Positions 16,583 through 27,590 of a DNA stretch of 64,000 nt are shown one piece after another. Under the pieces are notes generated by a model. That model saw only the letters and a list, made by a program, of their open reading frames with translations, did not search any database and was not told the origin of the DNA. The stretch lies in the NCBI GenBank assembly GCA_004431415.1, contig QPMI01000435.1:62001-126000 (forward strand). Reading direction: 5' to 3'. This stretch comes from Cyanophora paradoxa. Lineage: Eukaryota > Glaucocystophyceae > Cyanophorales > Cyanophoraceae. The translations under genes were made by a program, and so were the position numbers. How positions within the stretch are numbered: the first letter of the stretch is position 1; each line of letters begins with the position of its first letter.

Positions 16583-17428
16583 ATGAAAAGAATAACAATA
16601 AATTGCGACAGTAGAGACCTTGAAAACGGCGTGCTGCATTTGAAAACGCGCCTTAATAATGTTCGACGATTTCGTGTGCTATCCGCTGAGATTCCAAATA
16701 GCTCTTATGTTGTTCCGCCCGATCAGACAATAACTATAACGCTTCTAAACGAAGAGCCCACAGTAATCCCCGCATCCAAAATGATAGCACCGATTCCCAG
16801 CGTAAACGATTATTATTACGTCGATGCTGATAACGAACGATACCCAAAAGAGAGAGCTCTAAACAGTGATGCTTTACTCGGATTTGCGGGCGGTTCTTTT
16901 GATCCGCTCGGTCTCTTCCCGGTTTCCTATTCTCTCGCTCTGTCTACGAACCGCTTCGTGTTCTCATCTCCGAATAGCCCTTTTACATTAGAGTCCTCAG
17001 ACCAGGAGTTCTGTGACTGTCTCGGCATAGAACCCGGAGTGGTTTACGCCAGCACACCAGAACCAGTGCCGGTTCCACTCAGAGATTACCCCAGTCGCTA
17101 CGCGATTATATGCCCGAAAATGGTCGACTTTAATGCAATTCCATATATTTACCTTGATATCGAAGAGCTCCGCCCGTTTACCAAATTCGCAGCGGTTACT
17201 GGGAGACAGAACAATTTCGACGACTCCTATCTATTGCGAATTCAGATGAACTCGGACTTTGGTAGATATTCCTTTTACCACGAACCGAGCGCAAGCATCC
17301 CTTTCGTAAATGTCACATCGCAACTCGATTTAGATCGTCTCACAATTTCGCTTCGAAAATGGCGGGGATCTGTTGCAGATATAAACGGTCTCTCATACTC
17401 GTTCCAGCTCGAAGTGATCACCGATTAA
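16583..17428 (+). CDS. Capsid-associated (penton/minor capsid-type) protein, paralogous N-terminus to the capsid candidate
   Basis: A 281-aa intact protein. The first ~45 residues (ITINCDSRDLENG, then LNNVRRFRVLSAEIPNSS) follow the same pattern as the N-terminus of the divergent gene: short strand, D/R-rich turn, N-V-x-R/S, then hydrophobic strand ending in PN. This pattern recurs in virion proteins of algal viruses and Polinton-like viruses. The remainder is beta-rich with many aromatic and Pro residues and no transmembrane segment. I infer a penton or minor capsid role from divergent pairing with the capsid candidate and from this N-terminal similarity. It ends 35 bp before the convergent patatin-discoidin gene. 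Confidence 0.5.
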   Translation: MKRITINCDSRDLENGVLHLKTRLNNVRRFRVLSAEIPNSSYVVPPDQTITITLLNEEPTVIPASKMIAPIPSVNDYYYVDADNERYPKERALNSDALLGFAGGSFDPLGLFPVSYSLALSTNRFVFSSPNSPFTLESSDQEFCDCLGIEPGVVYASTPEPVPVPLRDYPSRYAIICPKMVDFNAIPYIYLDIEELRPFTKFAAVTGRQNNFDDSYLLRIQMNSDFGRYSFYHEPSASIPFVNVTSQLDLDRLTISLRKWRGSVADINGLSYSFQLEVITD

Positions 17429-17463
17429 GCGCTGTCTCGTCAGCGCGCAACGACCGAAGGAAG

Positions 17464-18946
17464 TCACACGTAGTAGCCCTCGAAATCTATTCGGCATGCC
17501 GAAGCTACGTTCGTCGTGAGCACCCAGATTACGAGGGTTCTCACAGATCTCGGGTTCGCTAAGAAATGTTCGTCGGGTTCTACACTTCCGGCTATTTGAT
17601 TTGCATTGGTAAACACTCTCGTCGCGCCGGCTTCTGTGTATGTGACAAGCGCCGAAACTCCCGGAGTTAATTGGTAATCGATTTCAAACGTTTTAATGTA
17701 GTTTCCATTCGCAGCCGGCTTCATTTTTATAGAGGAAAGCATAAACAGACGCGGAAAATCAATGCGTAAATAATTGCCTCCCGACCTACTACCTTGCGGC
17801 GGGTTGGTAAATCCCACCCACCCCGTAGCATTTGACCAGCGGGCATCAGAAGCTGTGCCAAATTCCGCAATAAAGGCGCTATTATCGAGCGGCACCCAGT
17901 TAGACTCCGGGGGTGCGCTTACATCTGTGCACCCGGACAGATTAATAATGGGAACGTCTCCCTCTGATATATTCATCGTCAGCACTGAATACATCGCATT
18001 AAAATACGTTTGCTGTGCGGAAACAAACGCGAGCGCTTCCGTTTCTAAATATTGCAAGTGCGTCGTTGTGATAGTATCGAGGGTCATTTTATCTTTCGGT
18101 AAAGGAACGCTCAGCTTATAGTAGCGATCGTAATTCTGATCATCGTTTCTGGGTAAAAGTTCCAGTAGCTTTACGTGGGCGTTTAGATCAGAACATGCTG
18201 AGAATTGGCGATCCTGTGGCGCTTAGCATCCATTGCACGATCCCCCAATTTTTCATAGTGTCGTACGAATATCCAGATGTCGCCTTATCAGAGTCTTGGA
18301 CGTGACCCGCCGTAATCGAGACCACTATAAGCTCCTCCTCGCAAGAGTTTCCGAATAAAGTGCGGGCGAATGTGTAACCACAAACCCCGGGCGAATTATT
18401 TCCGCTCATGCAACCATCGATTAAACAATATGTTCTCCCGGCGACTGTGACTTGTTTCGGCTCGAAATAGGTGGGCGCAGCCGAGGTAGCCCTTGCAGCA
18501 TCGCGCACAAGCATCCCATTAATATCTTCATCGTTGCTTGAAATAAAAACGGGGGACATTTGAACCGTGTCGAACGCAGTTACTATGGTGGGTTTGTAGA
18601 GATCCGCCATGGTCGCTGAGCCGCAGAGTTCCAGAGCCACAGCTTCTAAGTTAGTTGCTTCGTACTTTGGGCGCTGTACAATCGATGTAAGCACTCGTGG
18701 ATTCGCGAAAATCATCGGCAGCTTCGCTTTGTAGAGCGCCAGAATATCAGTGGCAGTATATTTAGGGGCGCCATCGGTTCCCTTGATATTCAATAGGAGC
18801 GCGATTAATCCACCTGTGCATGTTCCCGCAAAGCAGTCGAATAGCTGTTGGATTCGTTTACCGGTTTGGGCTTCAATCTGTGCCAGTATAGCAGCCTCGA
18901 TTATTCCACGCGACCCTCCACCACTCAGACATAAAACGGTCTTCAT
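17464..18946 (-). pseudogene. Patatin-like phospholipase fused to a discoidin (F5/8 type C) domain, one-base break
   Basis: The N-terminal part (18946-18188) is patatin-like: oxyanion loop LSGGGSRGI near residue 7, the nucleophile elbow as AGTCTGG near residue 40, and the Asp of the dyad in LIDGCMSGNN. The frame breaks near 18185, but the next frame continues directly with a patatin-type C-terminus (DQNYDRYYKL, then MTLDTITTTHLQYLETEA). A discoidin-like module follows (ARWSNATGWVGF ... YLRIDFPRLFMLSSI ... CRIDFEGYYV). One extra base separates the halves. Patatins hydrolyse membrane lipids and discoidin domains bind glycans or lipids, so an entry or egress role is plausible. Notably the usual nucleophilic Ser of G-x-S-x-G is Cys here. 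Confidence 0.75.
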
Positions 18947-18989
18947 TATCTTATATACTTCTTATATATCTTCTTTGTTTATAAAGAGG

Positions 18990-21900
18990 ATGTCGTTCCT
19001 GAATCCGCGACCAGACGCACGAGTTATTAATTCGACCACTCAGATAGAGGACACTGATCAGGTAAACACTGAAATTCGCGGGTCTCTGAGAATAAATTAC
19101 AATGCAGACCGCGAAGATCCAGTCAGTGGGACACCGAGCAGACCCGCAGCTTTGCAGTTAATGAACGTCGAGAAAGGGGATCATAAACTTGGAATCGACT
19201 TTTTACTTGATGATAACGAACGAAACAGAGTCGCCAGCATTCAGGCAACCCGCCAGCTACCGAAAACGGTGCGATATAATCGCAGGAACATCCCAAAAGC
19301 ATTCGATAGAGGTCGCTTAAACTTCTTCATTCAAGATGAGAGCGGTTTCCAAAATGCAGCTATGAGAATCGTGGATAATAGCACACTTATAGCGGGAGTA
19401 TCCACACGGAAAACAAAGGTAGAGGTCGTCCATGATCTCTCAGCAGGTAATCTTACGACGAGTAACATTACAGCAAGTAACATCACTACGGATACCCTAA
19501 ATGTAAACTCGCTCAACTCCGAGTCGTTTTTCGCCACCAATGTCGCAACCTGTAACCTAAACATCGAATCCTTTGTGATTCAGAAGAGCGAATCGGTTCC
19601 CCAGATAACAGAGGGTGTTTTCACATTAGACCCCGCGAAACCGACCTTAGAAATTGTCGAAAATGGGAACGTTGTCGATATAATTGGCGCCAATGCTCCG
19701 AATGTGAGATCCTTAGCACTTGATAAAACGACTATATCATTTGCAGAAGAAATTCCGGCTTTTACCACAGAGAAACAGGCACTGAGAACAGACCATGTTC
19801 ACATAACCAGAGACAATATAAACGATCTTTTAGGCAAGGACATCGTAAAGGCGTTTTTGGAGTTTGAAAGGAGCAAGAACACCAAAGATTCCAGCCAGGA
19901 TGGAACCCTCACGACCCACACAACCGAAATCGCGGCTTTGCAATCAGAAATTAATGCTCTGTTTGCAGCAGATGGAGCGCTTGCAATTACCTTAGCCCAT
20001 ATTCTGTCGAAAAGGAACATATACCCCGCGACTGACAACACATACCGAGTTGGTTTATCGAATCTGAGATGGTCAGAGTTGCATGGAGTTTCCATGTTTG
20101 CCTCCAATTTAATCCTTCCATTTAATCACTCACTCCGACCCAATCAGATTCTCACCAGTGATAATGCACTGATCAGCTACACTGACTTTAATAGTAACCT
20201 TTCCCGATCAGTTTCGCGAACTGAGACCTACACTGTCGAGGGATACCCTCAGCAGATTGCGAATGGGGTCTTTGTCGCTTATGTAGGCAAACCTACATAT
20301 ACATTCACTTGGGATCAGTTGGGTGTCACAGGTTTCGAGACGACTATACCCACTGTTTCATTGGTGGATCACACTACTTATTATAATCCTATCACTAACA
20401 ATAATGAATCGAATAAAGCATTTATTCAAAATGTCACCTCCACAGGGTTTCAGGTTTCGTTTGTCATTAACGAGACATACAATTTACTTATCATCCGAAA
20501 CAACTTATTGACTTCCGAAGCTACTATTAGTTTCACTCTTAACATCAATTATATCACCCTGAATTCGATAGCAAACCCAGAGTAAAGGTTTACCGAGATT
20601 TACAAGGTAGCAATATCGTGCCCTTCTCACAGAGTTTCGATCTTGGCGCGAACTCTTTAAGGTGGAACACAGTTTATTCTTTGAGTGCAAACACCTGTAA
20701 TATTGTAGTCGCAGGTTCATCGGCTACTATTGGAGATCTGACCGCCCCTTTTAAAAAGGAGTATCTTAAAGAACTGTATATTACAAAGTCTGATTTACCA
20801 GATGCTATTTCGTTGGTGCTCTCCCCGACTCCCAGCATCTCATACCACAATGTGAAAGACACAAGTAATGTAGTGCGGAGTGGAAGCAAAGTATTCCAGG
20901 CATCCGAGATATCAGCAACAACATATAGATATCTTGCAGGGGTTCCAGCGAATTTTAATTTCACATTTGAGACACCATTTGTTTCCCCTCCTACTATTGA
21001 AATAACAGACACGAATTTGTATGTGGTCAATGATGGGTCAGCTACATCACTTCAAAATGCACCAGCCGGCTACTCCCCATTTGTTGCAACTAACATAACA
21101 ACCACCGGCTTCACACTTGTCGGAAATGCAACAGTGACATATGCTCTGTCAGGGTATCCTGTTGGGTTGTATTTTTCGAAATTTAATCTCTCTGTTATCC
21201 CAGCAGTGTCCCTTGCTCCTCCCTTTACTATCAGTTGGAAGGCAACAGGAACTATTCCGCGATTTGACCCCGAAGATCGATTAAAAATAAGGTATCCTCT
21301 CGATGTTACAGACATTCACACTACGAGGATCAATGGGCAGAATTTCGTGTTTAATGGAACCAATGCGACTTTGATCGATAATAGAGTCACAAATAATTAC
21401 TTTTTCGATTCTCGATATATTAATACTTGCAACATTGTCATACAGAAAACGTTTGAGGATCGCAGTAAGACCTTAACAGTCACCTTGCCCACTCACTCGA
21501 ATGTCTCAGATGGATTTTACTATTATCTGTTAAATCGCTATTACACCTCTTATATTCCATATCCTTCTGAGACTGTCAACATGAGCTATCCCAGAGTCAC
21601 CCTAACATCGACCAATGCTGACTTCTTTGGATCCACAGACTTCATGAGAGACTTCTTTTATTTTACATCCTCCACAGATGGTCTCTTAGTTTATTACTCT
21701 TACAAATATGAGTCTATTGCTACCCAAATTGACAGCCACCCAAACACTGATGTGATCACAGCAGGCGATAAGAAATATATAAAAACCGCTTCCCCATGGG
21801 TGTGCACTGTCCGGCTTGATGACAGATACACTCCTAACCTAAATAACATTGGATTGCATTCGACATGCAATATTTATGTGCAAGGTGCGATTTCGGCTAC

Positions 21901-22702
21901 CAAATATTTTGAGGGTGGAAATTGTGATACAGGACATAGGTTGCTATCGCGAAATGGACTCTTTGAGTCATTCAGTGGGACGGCTCTACCGCCTTTTATC
22001 AGGGACACAGTCTATGACACCACATGCAATATTTGGGTGTGTCGATCTGTGAGCAATCCACCTGTGACACAGGAATTATACAAGTATCTCGCAGATACCT
22101 ATGGTGCAATCTCAGGATCCTCCACAGGAAATCCAGCGACGGCTCCCATCGTGTTTGCAAATGCATACACAGCGCCGACCTCATTAGCAGGGTCGACGGA
22201 ACCGCCCCCAGATTCAGATCCTAACTTGCCTCCTGATGAGTCAGACCCACAGACCCCACCTACCACTGATCCTACAACACCTAATAATCCCACAAATCCT
22301 ACTAATCCAGTCGGAGCACCCGGATCGGATCCAGGAAATTTAGTGCTTATCATTCTCTTGCCGATTCTCGGTGCTCTTGGGCTTGTGCTTGCATACAAAT
22401 TCCGAGCTTTGTGTTGTGCATGCATAGACAGAACCATTGCAGGAGCAGGTAATAAATACTCCACACCTGAGCTGAATGTGACCCAAACAGCCGAAGGAGA
22501 TGTGGGCTTAGAGGTGAGGTCAGCCGAGGGGCATGGTCTAAGTGTTGTGAGAACTGATCAACCACCAGCAAGTAGGGCAGCACCCAAAAAATCACGAGCA
22601 CAAGAATTGGCAGAGCAAACGATGAACAATGATAGAGACTTTATGGCGGAAATGGCACAGCGAGAAGGGAGAATATATGAACATGTTCCAAATGTTATGT
22701 AA
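18990..22702 (+). pseudogene. Large fibre-like protein with C-terminal membrane anchor, one-base break
   Basis: It starts at ATG 18990 and runs to a stop at 20585; the -1 frame continues from about 20560 to 22702, giving about 1,237 codons. The break lies near ACCCTGAATTC (20556-20566). Features are a Ser/Thr/Asn-rich shaft with repeated TSN/NITxxN words, and two occurrences of the phage-fibre motif shaped like Y-x-L/V-G-x-x-x-L-R-W (YRVGLSNLRW and FDLGANSLRWNTVYS). A Pro/Asp/Thr-rich stalk (about 22200-22320) is followed by a hydrophobic helix NLVLIILLPILGALGLVLAY (about 22340-22400) and then CCACID and a polar tail. The protein would be a receptor-binding fibre tethered to a membrane. Composition changes within the gene: CpG-rich before about 20.2 kb, CpG-poor after. 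Confidence 0.6.
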
Positions 22703-22739
22703 CAACCTTAATTTTTGTAGTATTCCATAATAGAGTATA

Positions 22740-25700
22740 ATGACTGAACCCATAGTAGAAACGACAATAAAGAATGCTGTCTTGGATAATCAATTTTATA
22801 TAACCCATGCCAATATACCCAGTGAATCCAATGACCTGATAGTAGATCTAAAAGGGTATGTGATGGGAGCTATGGCTTCCAATCTGTGGAATGACATTTT
22901 TGGTTACGAGTTTGGTCACATATATGACATAGCAAATGGGATTGGCTATGTGGATGCAATGGCAGGAACAGCCTTTCGAAATCTAAATTGCAACTGTGTG
23001 GGAGGGTGGATGTTTCAGATCTGTTCAAATGTCGATCCTACTATTGATCCAGCTACTGTGACCTTTGATTGCAATCTATTCGCCCTAAAACCATATTCTC
23101 CATCACTTGCAACCTTGTATGTTCAGATGTGCCCATTGTAGCACCTGTAATAGGTGCAAATAATATATATATACGGAAAGAAGCTGTTGTTACTTCAAAT
23201 GTGGTTCAGGGTTGGATCCAAAACCACACACACACGAAGTCCCAAATAACAGACTTCGATCACACTCATTTATGGGAACATATCACAAATCCGCCATTAA
23301 CCTTCCCACCTGCTACACACACTCATGATTATTCCCAGATCACCAACAGCAACCACACTCACACCAAGTCAGAGATCACAGATTTTGCACACAATCACTT
23401 GTGGGAACATATCACAAATCCGCCATTAACCTTCCCACCTGCTACACACACTCATGATTACTCCCAGATCACCAATAGCAACCACACTCACACCAAGTCA
23501 GAGATCACAGATTTCGCCCATCCTCATTTATGGGAGCATATCACAAATCCTCCCTCAACCTTCCCACCAGGAAAACACTCCCATGATTATTCAGAGATTA
23601 CCAATAGCAACCATAGGCACCCATGGAGCGAAATAGACGAACAGCCAGTTTTTGCACAATTGAATGCAATCGGAAACGTTTTTAATGGAGTCACACTTTA
23701 CCAATCGATTAATACACCTGAAAGGCTATTTTTGAATGATCATTATGTTAGTCTGAATGGGTCGTTTACAGGTGAAACAGGCACACCGATGGTGGGAACT
23801 CTTGCAGTAAGATTACCCAGGGATCCAATTGTAAATGGAGTTTATGATGGCGATTTTAATGTAGGAGTAAATGATACTTTCCCCAGTATCTATGTCACGA
23901 ATTATCACCCGGGTGAAACAGGACAAGTAGAGAATTTCTCGGCAGCAATACAAGTAAATGTAACAGATCAAAGTGCATATGATGGAGCAAGACCTAAAAT
24001 AGTTTTCACAAGGGAGAAAGTTGTTAACTATCTTCCCGTTGCAGGACAACCCACAGATGATCACGGTAAATGTGAGATGGCGTGGATAAAAACGACATCA
24101 GGTGGCGCCTTAGAAGTCAATCAAAGAATGGCGGCAAAAAACTTACACAATACCACCCTTTCGGGTGTGGTTACAGATGATTACCTTACCAATAAAGGAT
24201 ATCTTACGACCGCGGATTTAAGCAGTTATGCAACCGATGCAGAATTAGCGGCGGCACTTGCGAATTATCTACCTCTCACAGGTGGAACTGTAACAGGAAC
24301 TGTGAATGCTACCACTTTACAAATTGGTGGAACCACAATACCAAAAGGTTACGATTTTGACCAATTAGATGTGGTTTCGACAGATAGAAGCGCAAATAAT
24401 TGGAATTTAGGGTGGACACCAAGAACAGGTCAAGCAGGATGTTACACAACACCACAAAATGATGAAGATTGCAGTGCTTGTTGGATGAGGTGGAATGTCC
24501 CCACAGGAATGAAAACGTTTTATATTCAAACCATGTGTTGGTCTAATTGTAGATATTTTGACATCTATGGTCAAACAGCCAATGGTAATCAACATTTCCT
24601 TCGGCGTTTAAATGTTTATCAAGGTATTCAAGCATCAGTACATGATGGAACACAATCCAGTATACTTTTCATCTCTATAAATTGTGAGTTTTACACAAAA
24701 ATATATGTTCAAGGTCGAAAAGGTAGAATCCATCTTACAGGTGTTTTTGGGTGGAGTAGACAGAGGGCAACAGATAATGAGATTGGGATGATCTCTTGGG
24801 ATAATATATTTAGTAAACCATCATTTTACTCAGCCGCAGACCTTCCAGCAACAGCAAAATGGACAACTAACACATGGTTAAAATCAACAGACAATATAGA
24901 AAGATTTTGGTTTGGTAATAATGATTGTACATATATACGAGGGAGAACAAATGGAGATAATGCGTGTGTTGTATTCAGAAACTCAGCAGATGCTACAATT
25001 TTACAATCATATGAAAACGGCAACCTTGCGATTACTAATACTGTGTCAGCTCCAACCATAAGTGGAACGATTATTAATGGGGGTTCAATTAATGCGACTA
25101 CAAATTATAAATTTGGCGACAAAACAATGCCCCGATGTGTAGAATATGACGCAATTGTTGCAGGAAATTCGCCACATGGTTATGCAGGAGGTTGGGGTTT
25201 TGAAGGTGGAACAGCATGGGAACCCTACTATAATTACGGTGGGTATGCTTCCAATAATGAGAGTGGCGACACTGTTGTTAACGGCTCATGGATTGATTAC
25301 ACAATACCCACTGATTTATATACGGGAACAGCCCACTTAACATATCTCCCTTGGGTAAATTGTCGTTACTTTGAGATTTGGGGAATCAATAGACAAGGTA
25401 ATGCGGTTTTCATTGCAAGAGTGAATAGTTATCATCAATATGAAAGCGCACCAGATGGAAACCACAATGGTTTACAAAATGTCCCTATTATGTTGGGAAA
25501 TCGCTTTACTCGCCTTCGTATTATTCCAAAGGTAGGAAGAGTTCACATTATGGGCATTGGATTTACTCGCACTTGGACAGGAAGTAGTTATGGTGGTCAC
25601 ACAGGTTATGTTTCTTGGGATAACATTTATAGTAAACCAAATCTACTAACTCCAAGTTTAGTGGGAAACATTATAGGTTTTGATACTTGGAGTGGAACAG

Positions 25701-26647
25701 GTAGTGGTGGTCTATCATTCAGTGGTTCTTGGGGAACAGGTTGGACAGCTTCTGTTTCTAATCCTGTGGATGGATTTTATAGTATTGTTGAAGGTGATTC
25801 AACAAGTGGAGATTGGGCGCAAATTGAAGTCCCCGCAAATATGCAAACATGTCACGTTCAATATTTGTGTTGGACGAATTGTAGATATTTTGATATTGGA
25901 GGTTATCGATCGGGTAGATGGTTCCACATTATGCGTGTAAATACTTACCAGGCTATCTCAAATTATGCATCCGCAGATTATCACGATGGATTGGCGTGGG
26001 CTTCTTTTGCTTGTGATTATTTCACACATGTTAGATTTGTTGCAAGGAAAGGGCGATGTTATATTGGAATGGTTGGATGGACGAAAGAAAAAGGGAGAAC
26101 CTCACCAGCAAATGGTATGATCAGTTGGGATAATGTTTATAGTAAAGATGCTCGCACAACTTGGGCAACCGGAACTTGGATAACATCAGATGATAATTAT
26201 GGGAGAGTTTATTTTGGTTCATCATCAACTACATACATTAAAGGTTATGGTTACGAAATGATCCATTTTAGAAATGGAAACGATATAACAATGCAAGCTT
26301 TTTATAATGATGGTAACGCTTACTTTTGGGGATGGCTTACACAAGGAAGCGACCGTAGATATAAAACCGACATTAAAAATATAACCGGCGCCCTTTCAGC
26401 AATCGAACAATTACAGGGTGTGAGTTATAAAAAGATTGGTGATGAAAAACAAAAAGTTAATGTAGGTTTGATTGCGCAAGATGTCCAAAAAGTCATACCA
26501 GAAGTAGTAGGTAAAAATCACGAAAACTATTTAACCCTTGCATACACAGGTTTAATTCCAGTTCTCATAGAAGCTGTAAAGGAATTATCCCAGAAATGCA
26601 AGAGTCTACAAGATCAAATAGACCAATGGCGCAGCCAGGCTGCTTAA
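22740..26647 (+). pseudogene. Tail-spike-like protein with HTH repeats, three beta domains and an S74 intramolecular chaperone
   Basis: The first frame (22740-23141, 133 aa) joins the long frame if one base is missing near the CCC at 23133; the total is about 1,302 codons. Alternatively the long ORF starts at ATG 23069, overlapping the first. Domains: an N-terminal part; three exact-length 43-aa repeats rich in HTH (units at 23270, 23399 and 23528, period 129 bp) as in phage collagen-like and short-tail fibres; then three ~85-aa related beta domains, each with (S/V/T)NCRYF(D/E)I and ending in SWDN(I/V)(F/Y)SK. The C-terminal ~95 residues are a peptidase S74 chaperone (SDRRYKTDI, GLIAQDVQKVIPE, a coiled-coil end), which trimerises and then self-cleaves. 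A receptor-binding spike is the natural reading. Confidence 0.75.
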
Positions 26648-26678
26648 CTGCCGTAATAAAAATGTCACAGTATAATAA

Positions 26679-26984
26679 ATGGCGACCTATCCACTTGGTG
26701 GAACCACCTATTCTACTGAGCCTGTCGCTCTTGCATTCGATACTATCAAACTTGTAGCCGCACTACAAACTGTCGAAAAAACGATACAGCAAACCAACAA
26801 ACTGTCACCGGTTGTTCATGAATATAAAAACCTTTTGGTTAATGTCCTTGCGCAATCGGCGTATGGTGATCCCGTAGCACGTTACGGCGAATGTGATTCT
26901 AACCTAAAAGCGATGACATCAAACATCCAATGTCTAACAACCGCTTACCAATCTCTTGGATCGAATCTTATCACATTGGCTTAA
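26679..26984 (+). CDS. Unrecognised 101-aa helical protein
   Basis: A small intact ORF preceded by CAGTATAATAA directly before the ATG, the same context as the spike gene, which supports expression. The sequence suggests mostly alpha-helix (VALAFDTIKLVAALQTVEKT; NLLVNVLAQSA) with two cysteines near the C-terminus. It has no signal peptide, membrane helix or recognisable domain. As the last gene before the right TIR and in line with the fibre and spike genes, it may be a minor virion protein or assembly factor; this is contextual only. Confidence 0.5.
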   Translation: MATYPLGGTTYSTEPVALAFDTIKLVAALQTVEKTIQQTNKLSPVVHEYKNLLVNVLAQSAYGDPVARYGECDSNLKAMTSNIQCLTTAYQSLGSNLITLA

Positions 26985-27023
26985 CGGTTTATTTTTATTT
27001 TTCATAGATCATGCATAAGAAAG

Positions 27024-27584
27024 GCATGTATCTTGCATAGTGGGCGGGGCGCGAGTTTATTTTAACGTGGTCTATCGTCGTACTTTGTCGGTGGGGCTTA
27101 CCTTGATCTCGCAAGTTTGTGCAGGTGGGCATTTCCGCATGCTTGCTCATGCACAAACTTGCTTTCGTTATTTTTCATTGCTTCCGATAAATCAATTAAT
27201 CGTGGTCTATCGTCGTACTTTGTCGATTATCGTTCTCTATCGGTGGGGTTCACCTTGATTTTTCAATTTGGGTAACTGAAAACAGTTTGGAAACGATCGG
27301 GAACATTTCGTAAAAATAGGGGTCTTACTGTCCTTACTGAGAAATCGAGAGAGGGTTTTAGGGCTTACTGAAAATGGTAAGGGATTAGAGAGAAGATTAT
27401 GTGTAGGTTTTTGTGATTGGTTTCAGTAAGGAGAGGTTAGATGTTTGAAAAATACAGTGCTAATTTATAATTTGTTACTGAGCCTTACTGAGAAATTTGA
27501 AAATGGATAATGGGCTTACTGAGAATGGTAGTGGGGAAGGAAAGAAGAGGGCGCGCAATTGGTGGGGTCTACCTGCAAGCGAGC
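27024..27584 (-). repeat. Right terminal inverted repeat of element 2 (561 bp)
   Basis: Reverse complement of 4679-5239, with the same length and no mismatch in the segments compared. It ends GGTCTACCTGCAAGCGAGC at 27584, followed at once by TGGGCC. Confidence 0.9.
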
Positions 27585-27590
27585 TGGGCC
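27585..27590. repeat. Target-site duplication, right copy
   Basis: TGGGCC, identical to 4673-4678. Confidence 0.8.

Larger units (their letters stand above)
4679..27584. mobile_element. Complete Polinton/Maverick-like endogenous virus (element 2), 22,906 bp
   Basis: The element is bounded by 561-bp terminal inverted repeats and a 6-bp target-site duplication. It encodes an rve-family integrase, a family B DNA polymerase fused to a helicase, an A32-like packaging ATPase and capsid-type proteins, the hallmark set of Polinton-like viruses. It also carries AdoMet decarboxylase, a DUF5710-like protein, a patatin-discoidin protein and two large fibre or spike proteins. Replication genes lie on the minus strand on the left, and virion genes are mainly on the right. 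The TIRs appear identical, implying recent insertion or TIR homogenisation, yet several genes have single-base indels. No cysteine protease of the adenain type was recognised. Confidence 0.9.

Noticed and set aside
18750-18989. N-terminal extension of the fibre ORF upstream of ATG 18990
   Set aside because: It overlaps the divergent patatin gene on the opposite strand and reads as its antisense. The AT-rich intergenic promoter lies just before 18990.
22740-23160. Programmed -1 ribosomal frameshifting in the spike, capsid and fibre genes
   Set aside because: No canonical X-XXY-YYZ slippery heptamer with a downstream structure was seen at the junctions. Integrase and patatin also show +1-type breaks, and most breaks lie in homopolymers, so indels or read errors are simpler.
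22740-26647. Bacterial prophage in a bacterial genome
   Set aside because: S74 and HTH-repeat fibres are phage-like, but the same element has Polinton integrase/ATPase/TIR hallmarks and lies among spliced genes and LINE retroelements.
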